A stretch of 64,000 nucleotides of DNA from Bacteroidia bacterium. GTDB lineage: Bacteria; Bacteroidota; Bacteroidia; M30B66. Made by a program: the position numbers and the translations under genes. The notes below the pieces were generated by a model. It was not told the origin of the DNA and did no database searches. It was given only the letters and a program-made list of their open reading frames with translations. Shown in pieces: positions 56,369 through 64,000 of the stretch. Every line of letters begins with the position of its first letter. Position 1 is the first letter of the stretch. The stretch covers positions 274,473-338,472 of the forward strand of contig JAGYKL010000001.1 of the NCBI GenBank assembly GCA_018401705.1, written 5' to 3'.

Positions 56369-56802
56369 ACGTTGATTGCATTCATTCCTTTTGGACCTTT
56401 TTCTAGTTCAAAAGATACTTTATCATTTTCACCTATTTCTCCAACAAAAGCATTGATGTGTACAAAGAATTTTTCTCCTGTACTTTGTTCTTTGATAAAA
56501 CCATATCCTTTAGCATCATTAAAAAAGTCAATTTTCCCAAGTCTAACTGCGGCCAGGTCGTCTTCAACTTTCTTAGGAATGCTAATTTCGATATTTTCGG
56601 CTTTTATTTTTCTTTTTGTAGCCGGATCTGGCGGAGTGTCTGTAATTTGGCCATTCTCGTCAACATATGCAATCATATCATCTAAACTTCCGCTGCTTGG
56701 TGAAGCAGCGCGTTCTTCTCTTTTATGTTGCTTATCTTGACGTTTCTTTAAACGTTTTTTTTCCTTTTCTTTTTTGCTAAAAGTTTCCTGTGATCTTCCC
56801 AT
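56356..56802 (-). CDS. Cold-shock-domain protein with basic N-terminal extension
   Basis: 148 residues. The first ~40 are Lys/Arg-rich (KKEKEKKRLKKRQDKQHKRE). A spacer follows (~40-80). A cold-shock domain then occupies ~85-148, with the RNA-binding motifs KGYGFI and FFVHI. Such extended CSD proteins are common in Bacteroidota. It binds single-stranded RNA/DNA and likely assists translation in the cold. Monocistronic, with its own terminator. Assignment of the domain is firm. Confidence 0.9.
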   Translation of the reverse strand: MGRSQETFSKKEKEKKRLKKRQDKQHKREERAASPSSGSLDDMIAYVDENGQITDTPPDPATKRKIKAENIEISIPKKVEDDLAAVRLGKIDFFNDAKGYGFIKEQSTGEKFFVHINAFVGEIGENDKVSFELEKGPKGMNAINVKKA

Positions 56803-57049
56803 TCAAGTATTATTAAGTTAAACGGATGGAGTTTGCATCCGCTGCAAGCGAGACAGTCTAAAGAAATTCAAATGCTTCTCAAGAGAAATAGACAAAATTC
56901 AGTCTGCTCAATGCGGCAAAGGTAAACTAAAATTACGGCATTTGAAAATCAAAGTAGGGCTTAAACTCGCTAATAGCAGGAGCTTAGCATTGATAATCTA
57001 AGTTCAAATAGAGCTATTTCCCATAATAAATACAGCACTTGTTTAGACT

Positions 57050-57511
57050 TCAATCTTGATTTAATTGTGAGTAAGAAGGAAACGATTTAAGCATGCTTAC
57101 GCTTTGGTTTTCAGGATTAACTTGAGCTGCAATCAGTCGCAACCCGTTAGTTATTGCAATAAATGAAACACCAAAACTCAAGTTATATCTTGCCGCTTGT
57201 TCAAAAACCTGTTGACTAAGATTAACCGAAGCGGCTTTGCATTCTATAATCATTAATGGTTTTAGATTATTGTTATAAACAACAATATCGGCACGTTCTG
57301 ACATCGAATCACGCTTTATAGAAACTTCAACACCTAACAAATTTGCTGGATATTTAAACTCTGTTATCAAATAGTGAAGCATATGTTGTCTTACCCATTC
57401 TTCGGGGTTAAGAATGACGAACTTTTTTCTGAATTGGTCGAAAATTTCCGTTCTTTGCCCCTCTAGCTGCCTAGATTTCAAATCTATTTGAGGCAAATTT
57501 AATTCAGGCAT
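57050..57511 (-). CDS. Stand-alone HsdR N-terminal-domain protein (HSDR_N)
   Basis: 153 residues from ATG 57511 (MPELNLPQ, the usual start of this family). ATG at 57532 would add seven residues and would overlap the facing start codon at 57531. Motifs: KSRQLEGQRTEIFDQFRKKF, LNPEEWVRQHMLHYLI, and the nuclease-like core ERADIVVYNNN ... MIIECKAA with the D-x(n)-E-C-K (E-x-K) residues of PD-(D/E)xK enzymes. No type I methylase, specificity or helicase domain is near it, so it is not a restriction system. In Bacteroidota it often lies near holA, as here. Function unknown, probably DNA-related. Confidence 0.82.
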   Translation of the reverse strand: MPELNLPQIDLKSRQLEGQRTEIFDQFRKKFVILNPEEWVRQHMLHYLITEFKYPANLLGVEVSIKRDSMSERADIVVYNNNLKPLMIIECKAASVNLSQQVFEQAARYNLSFGVSFIAITNGLRLIAAQVNPENQSVSMLKSFPSYSQLNQD

Positions 57512-57530
57512 ATTCAGACCATAATTTTCC

Positions 57531-58304
57531 ATGAAAAGCAAAGAAGAAATTGTAAATAATTGGCTACCCAGGTACACAGGAGTTGAACTGGAGAGTTTCG
57601 GCAAATATATTCTATTGACAAATTTCTCCAATTATGTGAGCAAGTTTGCCGAGCTCACGGGAGCAGAAATTAACGGTTTAGACAAACCCATGCCAAGTGC
57701 TACAGCTAATGGAATTACGATAATAAATTTCAGCATGGGTAGTCCGAATGCTGCTATCATAATGGATTTGCTGATGGCTATAAAACCTAAGGCGGTGTTG
57801 TTTTTAGGCAAATGCGGAGGCTTAAAAAGAAAAAATAAAGTTGGCGATATGATATTGCCAATTGCAGCAATTCGCGGAGACGGAACTTCAAATGACTATT
57901 TCCCACCAGAAGTGCCTGCTTTACCGGCTTTTAGTCTGCAAAAAGCTGTTTCTACAACTATCAGAAACTATAATATTGACTATTGGACAGGTACAGTTTT
58001 CACAACCAATAGAAGAGTTTGGGAACATGATAATGAGTTTAAGAAATACCTTCAGAAATTAAGAGCAATGGCTATTGATATGGAAACGGCAACCATATTT
58101 TCTGTTGGGTTTTACAACAAAATACCAACTGGAGCATTGCTACTTGTGAGCGACCAACCAATGATTCCCGAAGGAGTTAAAACCGACAAAAGTGATTCGA
58201 CAGTAACGAAGAAATATGTTGATAATCACTTAAAAATTGGAATTGACTCATTGAATGAGTTAATCAATAATGGACTAACGGTGAAACACTTAAGGTGGGA
58301 TTAA
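57531..58304 (+). CDS. amn: AMP nucleosidase (Bacteroidota type)
   Basis: 257 residues from ATG 57531. PNP/UDP-like fold: the early GVELESFGKYILLTNF block, PMPSATANGITIINFSMGSP, then LGKCGGLKRKNKVGDMILPI and the C-terminal MAIDMETATIFSVG (the Met-Glu-x2 motif binding ribose in nucleosidases), then LLLVSDQPMIPEG. It hydrolyses AMP to adenine and ribose 5-phosphate in purine turnover. Divergent from the HsdR_N gene, with start codons very close, so the two may share regulation. Length is normal for the short Bacteroidota type. Confidence 0.88.
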   Translation: MKSKEEIVNNWLPRYTGVELESFGKYILLTNFSNYVSKFAELTGAEINGLDKPMPSATANGITIINFSMGSPNAAIIMDLLMAIKPKAVLFLGKCGGLKRKNKVGDMILPIAAIRGDGTSNDYFPPEVPALPAFSLQKAVSTTIRNYNIDYWTGTVFTTNRRVWEHDNEFKKYLQKLRAMAIDMETATIFSVGFYNKIPTGALLLVSDQPMIPEGVKTDKSDSTVTKKYVDNHLKIGIDSLNELINNGLTVKHLRWD

Positions 58305-58384
58305 ATGGAAGAAAAGAATTGACTAGCGCGAATTTATCCACAATTGAAGGAGCTTAGGTCCTAACCTATTACTTTCGTGAGCGC

Positions 58385-59431
58385 ATGGCAGCAAAGACAA
58401 AAGCAGGAAATTCAGCTGAAGAAATTAAAAAGGCAATCAAGGCCAGAGATTTTTCTCCTATCTACCTTATTTGTGGAGAAGATTCTTACAGTGCAGATCA
58501 ATTAGTTGATTTTATTGAGAATTCTATCCTAACGGAGGATGAAAAGGAATTCAACCAAACTATTTTATACGGGGCTGAAGTTAGTATTGAAGATGTTGTA
58601 GCAAACGCCAAGCGTTTTCCTATGATGAGCGAGTATCAGGTGGTTATTGTAAAGGAGGCCCAGCTTATTAAGGAATTCAAGAACATTGAGTCTTATGTTG
58701 ATAAGCCCCAAACTTCTACCATTTTAGTACTTTCTTTTCATTCGAAAAGTGCTGATAAGCGGATTAAAGCAGTGCAGAAAATCGCTAAAGATTATGTCAT
58801 GCTTGAGTTCCCTGCTATCAAAGAGGACATGCTGCCAAGGTGGATTAGCAATTATTTTCATGACAAAGGTTATGCTATTGAACCCAAGGCGGCTGAATTG
58901 CTTGCTGAATTTACAGGACCAGATCTTTCTCGTGCTTCTATGGAAGCCGATAAAATCATGTTAAATGAAAATAAAGGGTATAAATACACTTCCTCCGATT
59001 TAGAAAAACACGTTGGATTAAATAAAGAATACAACATCTTTGAACTACAAAATGCTTTAAGTAGAAGAGATGTTTTTACTTCAAATAGTATTGCTTTTTA
59101 CATAGCCAAAAATCAAAAAGAAAGGCCATTGCCTGTTGTGATAAGTCTCTTGTACACACACTTTTCTAAGGTTTTGATGTATCATTATTTGAAGAGCAAG
59201 GGAGAACCCAATATTGAAAAAGCTTTGGGCGTTTGGACAGGTAGATTAAGAGAGTATGAAATAGCAGCCAGAAATTTTTCTCCTGCTAAATTAATCCATG
59301 TAATACATCACTTAAGAAGAGCCGATTTGCAATTTAAAGGCTATAACGCCGGTTCTATTGACGCTGAAGGTATTCTCTGGAACTCATTTTTATACGCAAC
59401 AACATTCTGGAATGAATTATTGGCTAGTTAA
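58385..59431 (+). CDS. holA: DNA polymerase III delta subunit
   Basis: 348 residues. N-terminal AAA+-like domain with PIYLICGEDSYSADQLVD, then KRFPMMSEYQVVIVKEAQ and TILVLSFHSKSADKR; middle EMLPRW-like LPRWISNYFHDKGY; C-terminal collar domain ending GILWNSFLYATTFW. Delta opens the beta sliding clamp in the clamp-loader complex. Its 3' end overlaps the EVE gene by 20 bases, so they are cotranscribed. Assignment firm. Confidence 0.92.
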   Translation: MAAKTKAGNSAEEIKKAIKARDFSPIYLICGEDSYSADQLVDFIENSILTEDEKEFNQTILYGAEVSIEDVVANAKRFPMMSEYQVVIVKEAQLIKEFKNIESYVDKPQTSTILVLSFHSKSADKRIKAVQKIAKDYVMLEFPAIKEDMLPRWISNYFHDKGYAIEPKAAELLAEFTGPDLSRASMEADKIMLNENKGYKYTSSDLEKHVGLNKEYNIFELQNALSRRDVFTSNSIAFYIAKNQKERPLPVVISLLYTHFSKVLMYHYLKSKGEPNIEKALGVWTGRLREYEIAARNFSPAKLIHVIHHLRRADLQFKGYNAGSIDAEGILWNSFLYATTFWNELLAS

Positions 59432-59822
59432 GTCTGAACCACATAAATATTCTTGGGATCAGTTTACAAAGGATAAAGAAACCTTTTGGGATGGGGTGAG
59501 AAACTATCAGGCAAGAAACAACCTGAAAGAAATGAAAAAAGGCGACGAAGTTCTTTTTTATCATAGCAATGAAGGCTTGTGTGTAGTAGGAATTGCCATA
59601 GTTAAAAAAGAATTTTACCAAGACCCTACAACTGAAGACACACGCTGGGTTGCTGTTAATTTATCACCTAAAAAAGCATTTAAAAGAGCCATCACTCTAG
59701 GTGAAATAAAGGCAGACCCAATGCTTTCTGAAATCTCATTGATTAAACAGTCGCGCTTGAGTGTAATGCCTCTTAAAAGAGAAGAATTTGACAGAATTGT
59801 AGACCTTGGGCTAGGAAAATAA
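59412..59822 (+). CDS. EVE-domain protein
   Basis: 136 residues from ATG 59412, overlapping the last 20 bases of holA. The start MNYWLVKSEPHKYSW is the standard EVE N-terminus; an earlier ATG (59358) would only add holA-overlapping residues. Further motifs: DGVRNYQARNNLKEMKKGDE, VLFYHSN, GIAIVKKEFYQDPT and SRLSVMPL. EVE domains (PUA-like) bind modified bases in DNA or RNA; free-standing ones are widespread in bacteria. The target here is unknown. Confidence 0.9.
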   Translation: MNYWLVKSEPHKYSWDQFTKDKETFWDGVRNYQARNNLKEMKKGDEVLFYHSNEGLCVVGIAIVKKEFYQDPTTEDTRWVAVNLSPKKAFKRAITLGEIKADPMLSEISLIKQSRLSVMPLKREEFDRIVDLGLGK

Positions 59823-59940
59823 TTTCTTTTTCTAAAGAAAAAGGAAATATACTCCTTTAGGGTGATAATTATTACGAAATCAGATTGCTATTTTTGATGT
59901 TTAAGTCAAAATTAACAAATCTACCGTCGTTGTTTTTGTA

Positions 59941-60099
59941 ATGAATAAGCCTGATAAGTTTGCTGGCGTAATAATATTGCTTTCAGTTGTAGGAATCATT
60001 GTACTTAAGTTGATACAACTTCACATCTCATGGTATTTATGTGTGCCTGTTGGATTGATGCTCATTTATATCATTTACAGAATTGTTATAAAAAGATAG
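59941..60099 (+). CDS. 52-residue membrane protein
   Basis: Complete frame with ATG and TAG. Two hydrophobic helices (about residues 8-25 and 30-50) separated by LIQLHIS, ending RIVIKR; the positive ends fit a two-helix inner-membrane protein. It lies in the 373-bp gap between the EVE and glycosyltransferase genes; the rest of that gap shows nothing recognisable, apart from a weak A/T-rich hairpin near 59820-59850. Function unknown. Confidence 0.5.
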   Translation: MNKPDKFAGVIILLSVVGIIVLKLIQLHISWYLCVPVGLMLIYIIYRIVIKR

Positions 60100-60195
60100 A
60101 TGGATAGGAATAATTGATGCAAATTGATTTTGATCAATATCTTATTCATTTAAGATTCTATTCTGAATATTCAAAACCTTATGTAGTTTAGCTGC

Positions 60196-61614
60196 ATGAG
60201 TGTTGAAATAAGGCGCTACTTGTGTGACTTTCGTTTTTGGCTAATGCTTTTCTTTTTGCTAAGGCTGATTAGCATTACAGATGCACCATTAGAAATCTCT
60301 CATAACTGGCGACAAAGCACAGTGAATATGATTGCCCGAAATTATTATGAAGGCAATACAACGTTCTTTTATCCTATGATGGATAATGCCGGTGAGAAAT
60401 CAGGAATTACAGGAACTGAATTACCTGTACTTAACCTTATTATTTCAGAGACTGCATCAATTTTTGGCTGGCAACACTGGTATGGGCGCTTGATTAATTT
60501 GATTGTTACAAGCATAGGAATTTGGTATTTCTTTAGGTGGCTAAAGGAGTTTATTGATGAAAAAGTCGCACTTCCTGCAAGTGTAATTTTGCTTGCTTCA
60601 CTTTGGTTTGCCTTTTCCAGAAAAATAATGCCCGATACATTTAGCATTGGAATAAGCTTCATTGGATTATACTTTGGATACAAACATCTGCATTCGAAAA
60701 AGCTAATTCATTTATTGCTATTTATTTTATTTGGCAGCTTAGGTGTATTATGCAAAGTGCCAGCAATTCTGGCGTTAAGCCCTTTAGTGGTTGAATATTT
60801 TATTATTTTAAAAAGAGAAAATAAATTCAATTTTCCGCTTTTAGCGGGAGGATTAATTGTTTTAAGTCTCACTTTATTCTGGTATTCACATTGGTTTAAT
60901 TACCTGATAAAATTGGGTAATTGGCAGTTCTATTATATGGGGCCAGGCTTCCCAAAAGGACTTCTGGAATTAATTTCAATGCCAAATGAAACATTGGATA
61001 ATATTTACTTTGAGAGTTTAAAATTCACTGGATTTATTGCTTTTATTATAGGTGTTGTATTACTTTTCATGAAGAATTCGGGAAGCTTAAAATTCATCTT
61101 TTTGCTTTGGACTTTAGGATTCTTCCTTTTTATGACTCAAGCTGGCTCGGGGTATTCTACACATGATTACTATACCATCCCCTTTGTACCAATAATGGCA
61201 ATTGTTGCGGGTTATGCAATCTCAAAAATTCCAAAACAGAGCTTTAGAATAGCAGCATTAGTGCTAATTAGCATTGAAGGAATTGCCAATCAGCAGCACG
61301 ATTTTCGGATAAAAGAATCTCAACTTTACAAGTTGGAATTGGAATCATTGAGCAGGAAATACATTCCTGAAAAAAATCTGATAATAATAAATACTGGCCA
61401 AAACCCTCAGTCGCTGTACTTCACAAATAGAAAAGGATGGAGTTTAATGCACAATGAAATTTTAAAATCCAGAGCCCTCGATTCTTTGGTAAATTTGGGA
61501 GCTAGCGTTTTAATTATCGATAGGCATTTTGGTGAAGCTGAATTAAATTATCCAATTATATCCAGTGATGAGAATTATGTATTTTATTCTCTACAGGAAA
61601 AACAAGAGCAATAA
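60196..61614 (+). CDS. Membrane glycosyltransferase of GT39/ArnT-like (GT-C) fold
   Basis: 472 residues with about nine to ten membrane helices. A first periplasmic loop follows TM1 and contains ISHNWRQSTVNMIARNYYEG, with the acidic/polar residues typical of GT-C enzymes (D30 in ITDAPLE). Later SIFGWQHWYGRLINLI and FAFSRKIMPDTFSI match GT39-type dolichol/undecaprenyl-phosphate sugar transferases. The C-terminal ~90 residues are soluble. It would move a sugar from a lipid carrier to an extracytoplasmic acceptor. It directly precedes selD with no gap (stop TAA, then ATG). Confidence 0.8.
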   Translation: MSVEIRRYLCDFRFWLMLFFLLRLISITDAPLEISHNWRQSTVNMIARNYYEGNTTFFYPMMDNAGEKSGITGTELPVLNLIISETASIFGWQHWYGRLINLIVTSIGIWYFFRWLKEFIDEKVALPASVILLASLWFAFSRKIMPDTFSIGISFIGLYFGYKHLHSKKLIHLLLFILFGSLGVLCKVPAILALSPLVVEYFIILKRENKFNFPLLAGGLIVLSLTLFWYSHWFNYLIKLGNWQFYYMGPGFPKGLLELISMPNETLDNIYFESLKFTGFIAFIIGVVLLFMKNSGSLKFIFLLWTLGFFLFMTQAGSGYSTHDYYTIPFVPIMAIVAGYAISKIPKQSFRIAALVLISIEGIANQQHDFRIKESQLYKLELESLSRKYIPEKNLIIINTGQNPQSLYFTNRKGWSLMHNEILKSRALDSLVNLGASVLIIDRHFGEAELNYPIISSDENYVFYSLQEKQEQ

Positions 61615-62655
61615 ATGGAAGAGCAAAGCGAAATAAAATTAACTCAGTTTGCTCATGGATCGGGCTGTGGATGCAAAGTTTCACCTTCTGTGTTGAAAGA
61701 GATTCTGGCTGGAAAGAGCAATACAAATGCATTTGCAAATCTCCTTGTTGGCAATGACAAAAACGACGATGCCGCTGTATTGAAATTGACAGAGGACTTG
61801 CTTCTTATTTCAACTACCGATTTTTTCATGCCAATTGTGGATGATGCGTTTGATTTTGGAGCTATTGCAGCTGCCAATGCTTTAAGTGATGTTTACGCCA
61901 TGGGCGGGAAGCCTAATTTGGCTTTAGCCATTTTAGGATGGCCATTAAGTAAACTACCTACAGAGCTTGCTGCTAAAGTTATGCAAGGGGCTGAATCGGT
62001 TTGCGCAAAGGCAGGAATTCCGATTGCCGGTGGACATACGATTGATTCGCAAGAGCCCTTTTTCGGACTTTCGGTAAATGGAATTGTGGCACCTCAACAA
62101 TTAAAAACGAATACAGGAGTTAAAAAAGGAGACATTTTATTTATTACTAAACCTTTGGGCACTGGCATCATAAGTTCGGCAAACCGAAGAGGCCTTGCCA
62201 ATGCAAATGAATTGAAGGAAGCAGTTGACTCTATGAAGAAACTAAATGCTGTTGGAAGTGAATTGGGTAAAATATCAGGCATTAGAGCAATGACAGATAT
62301 AACAGGCTTTGGCCTACTTAGTCATTTATTGGAAATGATGGCTGATAGCAATTTGAGTGCTCAGATTCATTTTGATAAAGTGCCACGCCTAGCTGGCGTG
62401 AACGATTACATCAAGAAATTCATTTACCCCGATTTAACTACAAGCAATTATAACTGGGCGAAAGATTCGGTGAGTGATTTAAATGCCGAAATGTTGTTTT
62501 TGCTATGCGACCCACAAACCAGTGGTGGGCTTTTGCTAAGTGTAGCTGAAGAATCGTTGTCTGCTGTTCAGGAAACACTTATTCAAAATGATTGTTATTA
62601 CGAAGCAATAGGATACTTTGAAGAGTTCAAAGGGAAAGCTATCTTTGTAAATTGA
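61615..62655 (+). CDS. selD: Selenide, water dikinase
   Basis: 346 residues, ATG immediately after the preceding stop. N-terminal catalytic motif GSGCGCK (Cys18 and Lys21 by analogy with Escherichia coli Cys17/Lys20), with Cys and not selenocysteine at the active site (no in-frame TGA). ATP/metal-binding Asp residues are in NDKNDDAAVL and STTDFFMPIVDD, and LSDVYAMGGKP is conserved. Makes selenophosphate from selenide and ATP, for selenocysteine or 2-selenouridine in tRNA. No selA, selB or selU (ybbB) is seen in the window, so which selenium use it feeds is open. Assignment firm. Confidence 0.92.
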   Translation: MEEQSEIKLTQFAHGSGCGCKVSPSVLKEILAGKSNTNAFANLLVGNDKNDDAAVLKLTEDLLLISTTDFFMPIVDDAFDFGAIAAANALSDVYAMGGKPNLALAILGWPLSKLPTELAAKVMQGAESVCAKAGIPIAGGHTIDSQEPFFGLSVNGIVAPQQLKTNTGVKKGDILFITKPLGTGIISSANRRGLANANELKEAVDSMKKLNAVGSELGKISGIRAMTDITGFGLLSHLLEMMADSNLSAQIHFDKVPRLAGVNDYIKKFIYPDLTTSNYNWAKDSVSDLNAEMLFLLCDPQTSGGLLLSVAEESLSAVQETLIQNDCYYEAIGYFEEFKGKAIFVN

Positions 62656-62661
62656 GATGAT

Positions 62662-63144
62662 ATGAGATTCGCACTGCTGATTACTGTTTTACTATTTGGT
62701 TATAATGTTCAAGCACAGGTTTTTAGTCAAAACTCCTGTCAGGATTCTACATTAATTTCAAACAATCCTTGTTATGGAACCTTGTACCAGCCAGTTTGTG
62801 GTTGCGATGGAATTACTTATAGAAATGAATGTCTCGCTTACGCTCAAGGATTATTAAACTTTGGCGACGGACCATGTGAGTTTATGGATTTTGACTTCCT
62901 ACCTAATCCATCATATACAACTGGCCAACTGCAATTGAAAATAATTTGCAAGGATGTAACCGATATCAACGTTTGGATATTCGATACGTTCTTTCGCCAA
63001 AAATACTATCAGGTTTCAAGGCAATTCAAAGACATTGAATTGTACCCTGATATAAGGGGTTTTGGCAATGGCTTGTTTTTTATTGTAGTAGAGGCTAACG
63101 GCGTTGTTAAGGTGAAACGTCTTTTGGTGAATCAGCTTGATTGA
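62662..63144 (+). CDS. Secreted Kazal-type domain protein with short T9SS-like tail
   Basis: 160 residues, 6 bp after selD. Signal peptide (cleavage near NVQAQ). One Kazal-like domain (~25-72): CQDSTLISNNPCYGTLYQ then VCGCDGITYRNECLAYAQ and GPC, i.e. the six-Cys VCGxDGxTYxNxC pattern of protease inhibitors. After it comes PNPSYTTGQLQLKI and a beta-rich end (NVWIFDTFF ... LFFIVVEANGVVKVKRLLVN) close to a T9SS type A tail. It may block extracellular proteases, its own or those of competitors; inhibitor activity is inferred. Confidence 0.75.
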   Translation: MRFALLITVLLFGYNVQAQVFSQNSCQDSTLISNNPCYGTLYQPVCGCDGITYRNECLAYAQGLLNFGDGPCEFMDFDFLPNPSYTTGQLQLKIICKDVTDINVWIFDTFFRQKYYQVSRQFKDIELYPDIRGFGNGLFFIVVEANGVVKVKRLLVNQLD

Positions 63145-63145
63145 T

Positions 63146-64000
63146 TTATTCCTGAATTATTGAATAAGCGTCTCCCAAACAGTTAATTAAATCTGAAGCA
63201 AGCATAGAAAATTCTCCGAATTCGGATGCGGCTATATCGCCAGCCAAACCGTGAAGAGCAACACCCAAAATTGCTGATTCACTATTTGAATAACCTTGAG
63301 CTAGAAGTGCTGTAATAATGCCGGTAAGAGCATCTCCAGAACCGCCTTTAGCCATTCCAGGGTTACCAGTTGAGTTGAAATGCACTTCTCCCGAAGGGAA
63401 ACAAATCGCCGTATAAGCACCCTTTAAAACAACTATTACCGAGAACTTTCTGCTTAATTCTCTTGCATTCTGCAGTCTATCGTATGTTGAATCAGCCTTT
63501 TCGGTAAGTCTATCCATTTCGCCAGGATGTGGCGTGAGTATAGTACCCGAAGGTAAAAATGCCAGCCAGGTTTTGTTTTCCGACAGAATATTTAATCCAT
63601 CTGCATCAATGACCATTTGAGCTATGCCCTGCTGAACGATTGCTTTTAATGTCTTTGATGTTGCTTCATCTGTGCCTGCTCCGGGGCCAAAACCAATTGC
63701 ACTAGCTTTTTCAAGATTAAAACTACCTTGGATAATATCAGAAGCATCCGAAGCAATGCACATTGCTTCGGGAAGAGCCGATTGCATTATGTTTACAGCA
63801 TCAGAAGGAACAATTAAAGACGTAAGTCCGGCTCCTGATTTTAGACAAGCTCTGCCTGCCAAAATCATAGCACCATATTTACCCCTAGAACCTCCTACTA
63901 ATAAAGCATGGCCAAAATTCCCTTTGTGTGAAAAGGCGTTTCGGTTTTTGATAATTGGCTTTAATTCGTGAATTAAAGTATATGAGTATGGAATTGAATC
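63146..64000 (-). CDS. nnrD: NAD(P)H-hydrate dehydratase domain (NnrD/YjeF C-terminal), 5' end beyond window
   Basis: The frame is open to the right edge, so the start lies outside. The visible ~284 residues begin ELKPIIKNRNAFSHKGNFGH and contain the ribokinase-like motifs ALLVGGSRGKYGAMILAGR, KSGAGLTSLIVPS, VIDADGLNIL, LTPHPGEMDRL and the Gly-rich GNPGMAKGGSGDALTGIIT. It repairs hydrated NAD(P)H using ATP or ADP. In many bacteria it is fused after an epimerase (NnrE) domain; the upstream part needed to tell is not in the window. It faces the Kazal-domain gene. Confidence 0.9.
   Translation of the reverse strand, partial: DSIPYSYTLIHELKPIIKNRNAFSHKGNFGHALLVGGSRGKYGAMILAGRACLKSGAGLTSLIVPSDAVNIMQSALPEAMCIASDASDIIQGSFNLEKASAIGFGPGAGTDEATSKTLKAIVQQGIAQMVIDADGLNILSENKTWLAFLPSGTILTPHPGEMDRLTEKADSTYDRLQNARELSRKFSVIVVLKGAYTAICFPSGEVHFNSTGNPGMAKGGSGDALTGIITALLAQGYSNSESAILGVALHGLAGDIAASEFGEFSMLASDLINCLGDAYSIIQE

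Noticed and set aside
57050-57511. A type I restriction-modification system
   Set aside because: Only an HSDR_N-type domain protein is present, with no helicase part, HsdM or HsdS.

Overview
The window comes from a Bacteroidota genome, most likely a free-living Flavobacteriia-like bacterium. Three things support this. At least nine proteins end in type IX secretion (T9SS) sorting domains, eight of type A or A-like and one of gliding-motility type B. Many genes are preceded by the Bacteroidota -7 promoter element TAnnTTTG. Several core genes (AMP nucleosidase, HolA, stand-alone HsdR_N, NrtR-type Nudix regulator) have their Bacteroidota forms. No rRNA, tRNA, CRISPR array, insertion sequence or prophage was recognised.

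Region 1 (1-15163) is a beta-glucan (laminarin-type) utilisation locus. A minus-strand operon carries a GH16 lipoprotein, a secreted two-domain glycan-binding-like protein and a GH3 beta-glucosidase cut by the left edge. Next to it are a membrane-anchored regulator (Reg_prop propeller, Y_Y_Y, one membrane span, coiled coil, LuxR-type HTH) and a secreted clan GH-A hydrolase. A plus-strand operon carries two predicted outer-membrane beta-barrels and two surface lipoproteins whose frames are broken. No SusC/SusD pair is visible. Both operons have the same promoter layout: four GATGTA sites in two 11-bp-period pairs, then exactly 33 bp, then a perfect TAnnTTTG. This is the strongest new observation here.

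Region 2 (15272-31668) is rich in secreted proteins: a propeller-like T9SS protein, a PaaE-like ferredoxin reductase, a very large FN3/lamin-tail-like adhesin with a frame-broken middle, a possible caspase-like lipoprotein, a mosaic protein built from near-identical binding modules, an NrtR-like regulator and a T9SS-tailed serine hydrolase. Region 3 (31668-42454) mixes a broken GNAT and a broken DUF1761 gene, a vitamin K-dependent gamma-carboxylase homologue, RhlE helicase, a fatty acid desaturase, an epimerase-like protein, a dienelactone hydrolase-like protein and small secreted proteins.

Region 4 (42572-53694) holds one intact 3274-residue T9SS adhesin and, divergent from it, a type B T9SS protein. 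Region 5 (53749-64000) is housekeeping: MscS, CorA, a TonB-C protein, a cold-shock protein, HsdR_N, AMP nucleosidase, HolA, an EVE protein, a membrane glycosyltransferase, SelD, a Kazal-domain secreted protein and part of NnrD. Two membrane proteins of under 60 residues are also present (55672-55845 and 59941-60099).

Reading frames are broken by many mostly one- or two-base losses in four tracts (about 12990-15345, 19295-21610, 27107-28720, 31607-32720). The protein sense survives across all three frames. Local sequence error is more likely than decay, and the products of those tracts are described as they would read if repaired.
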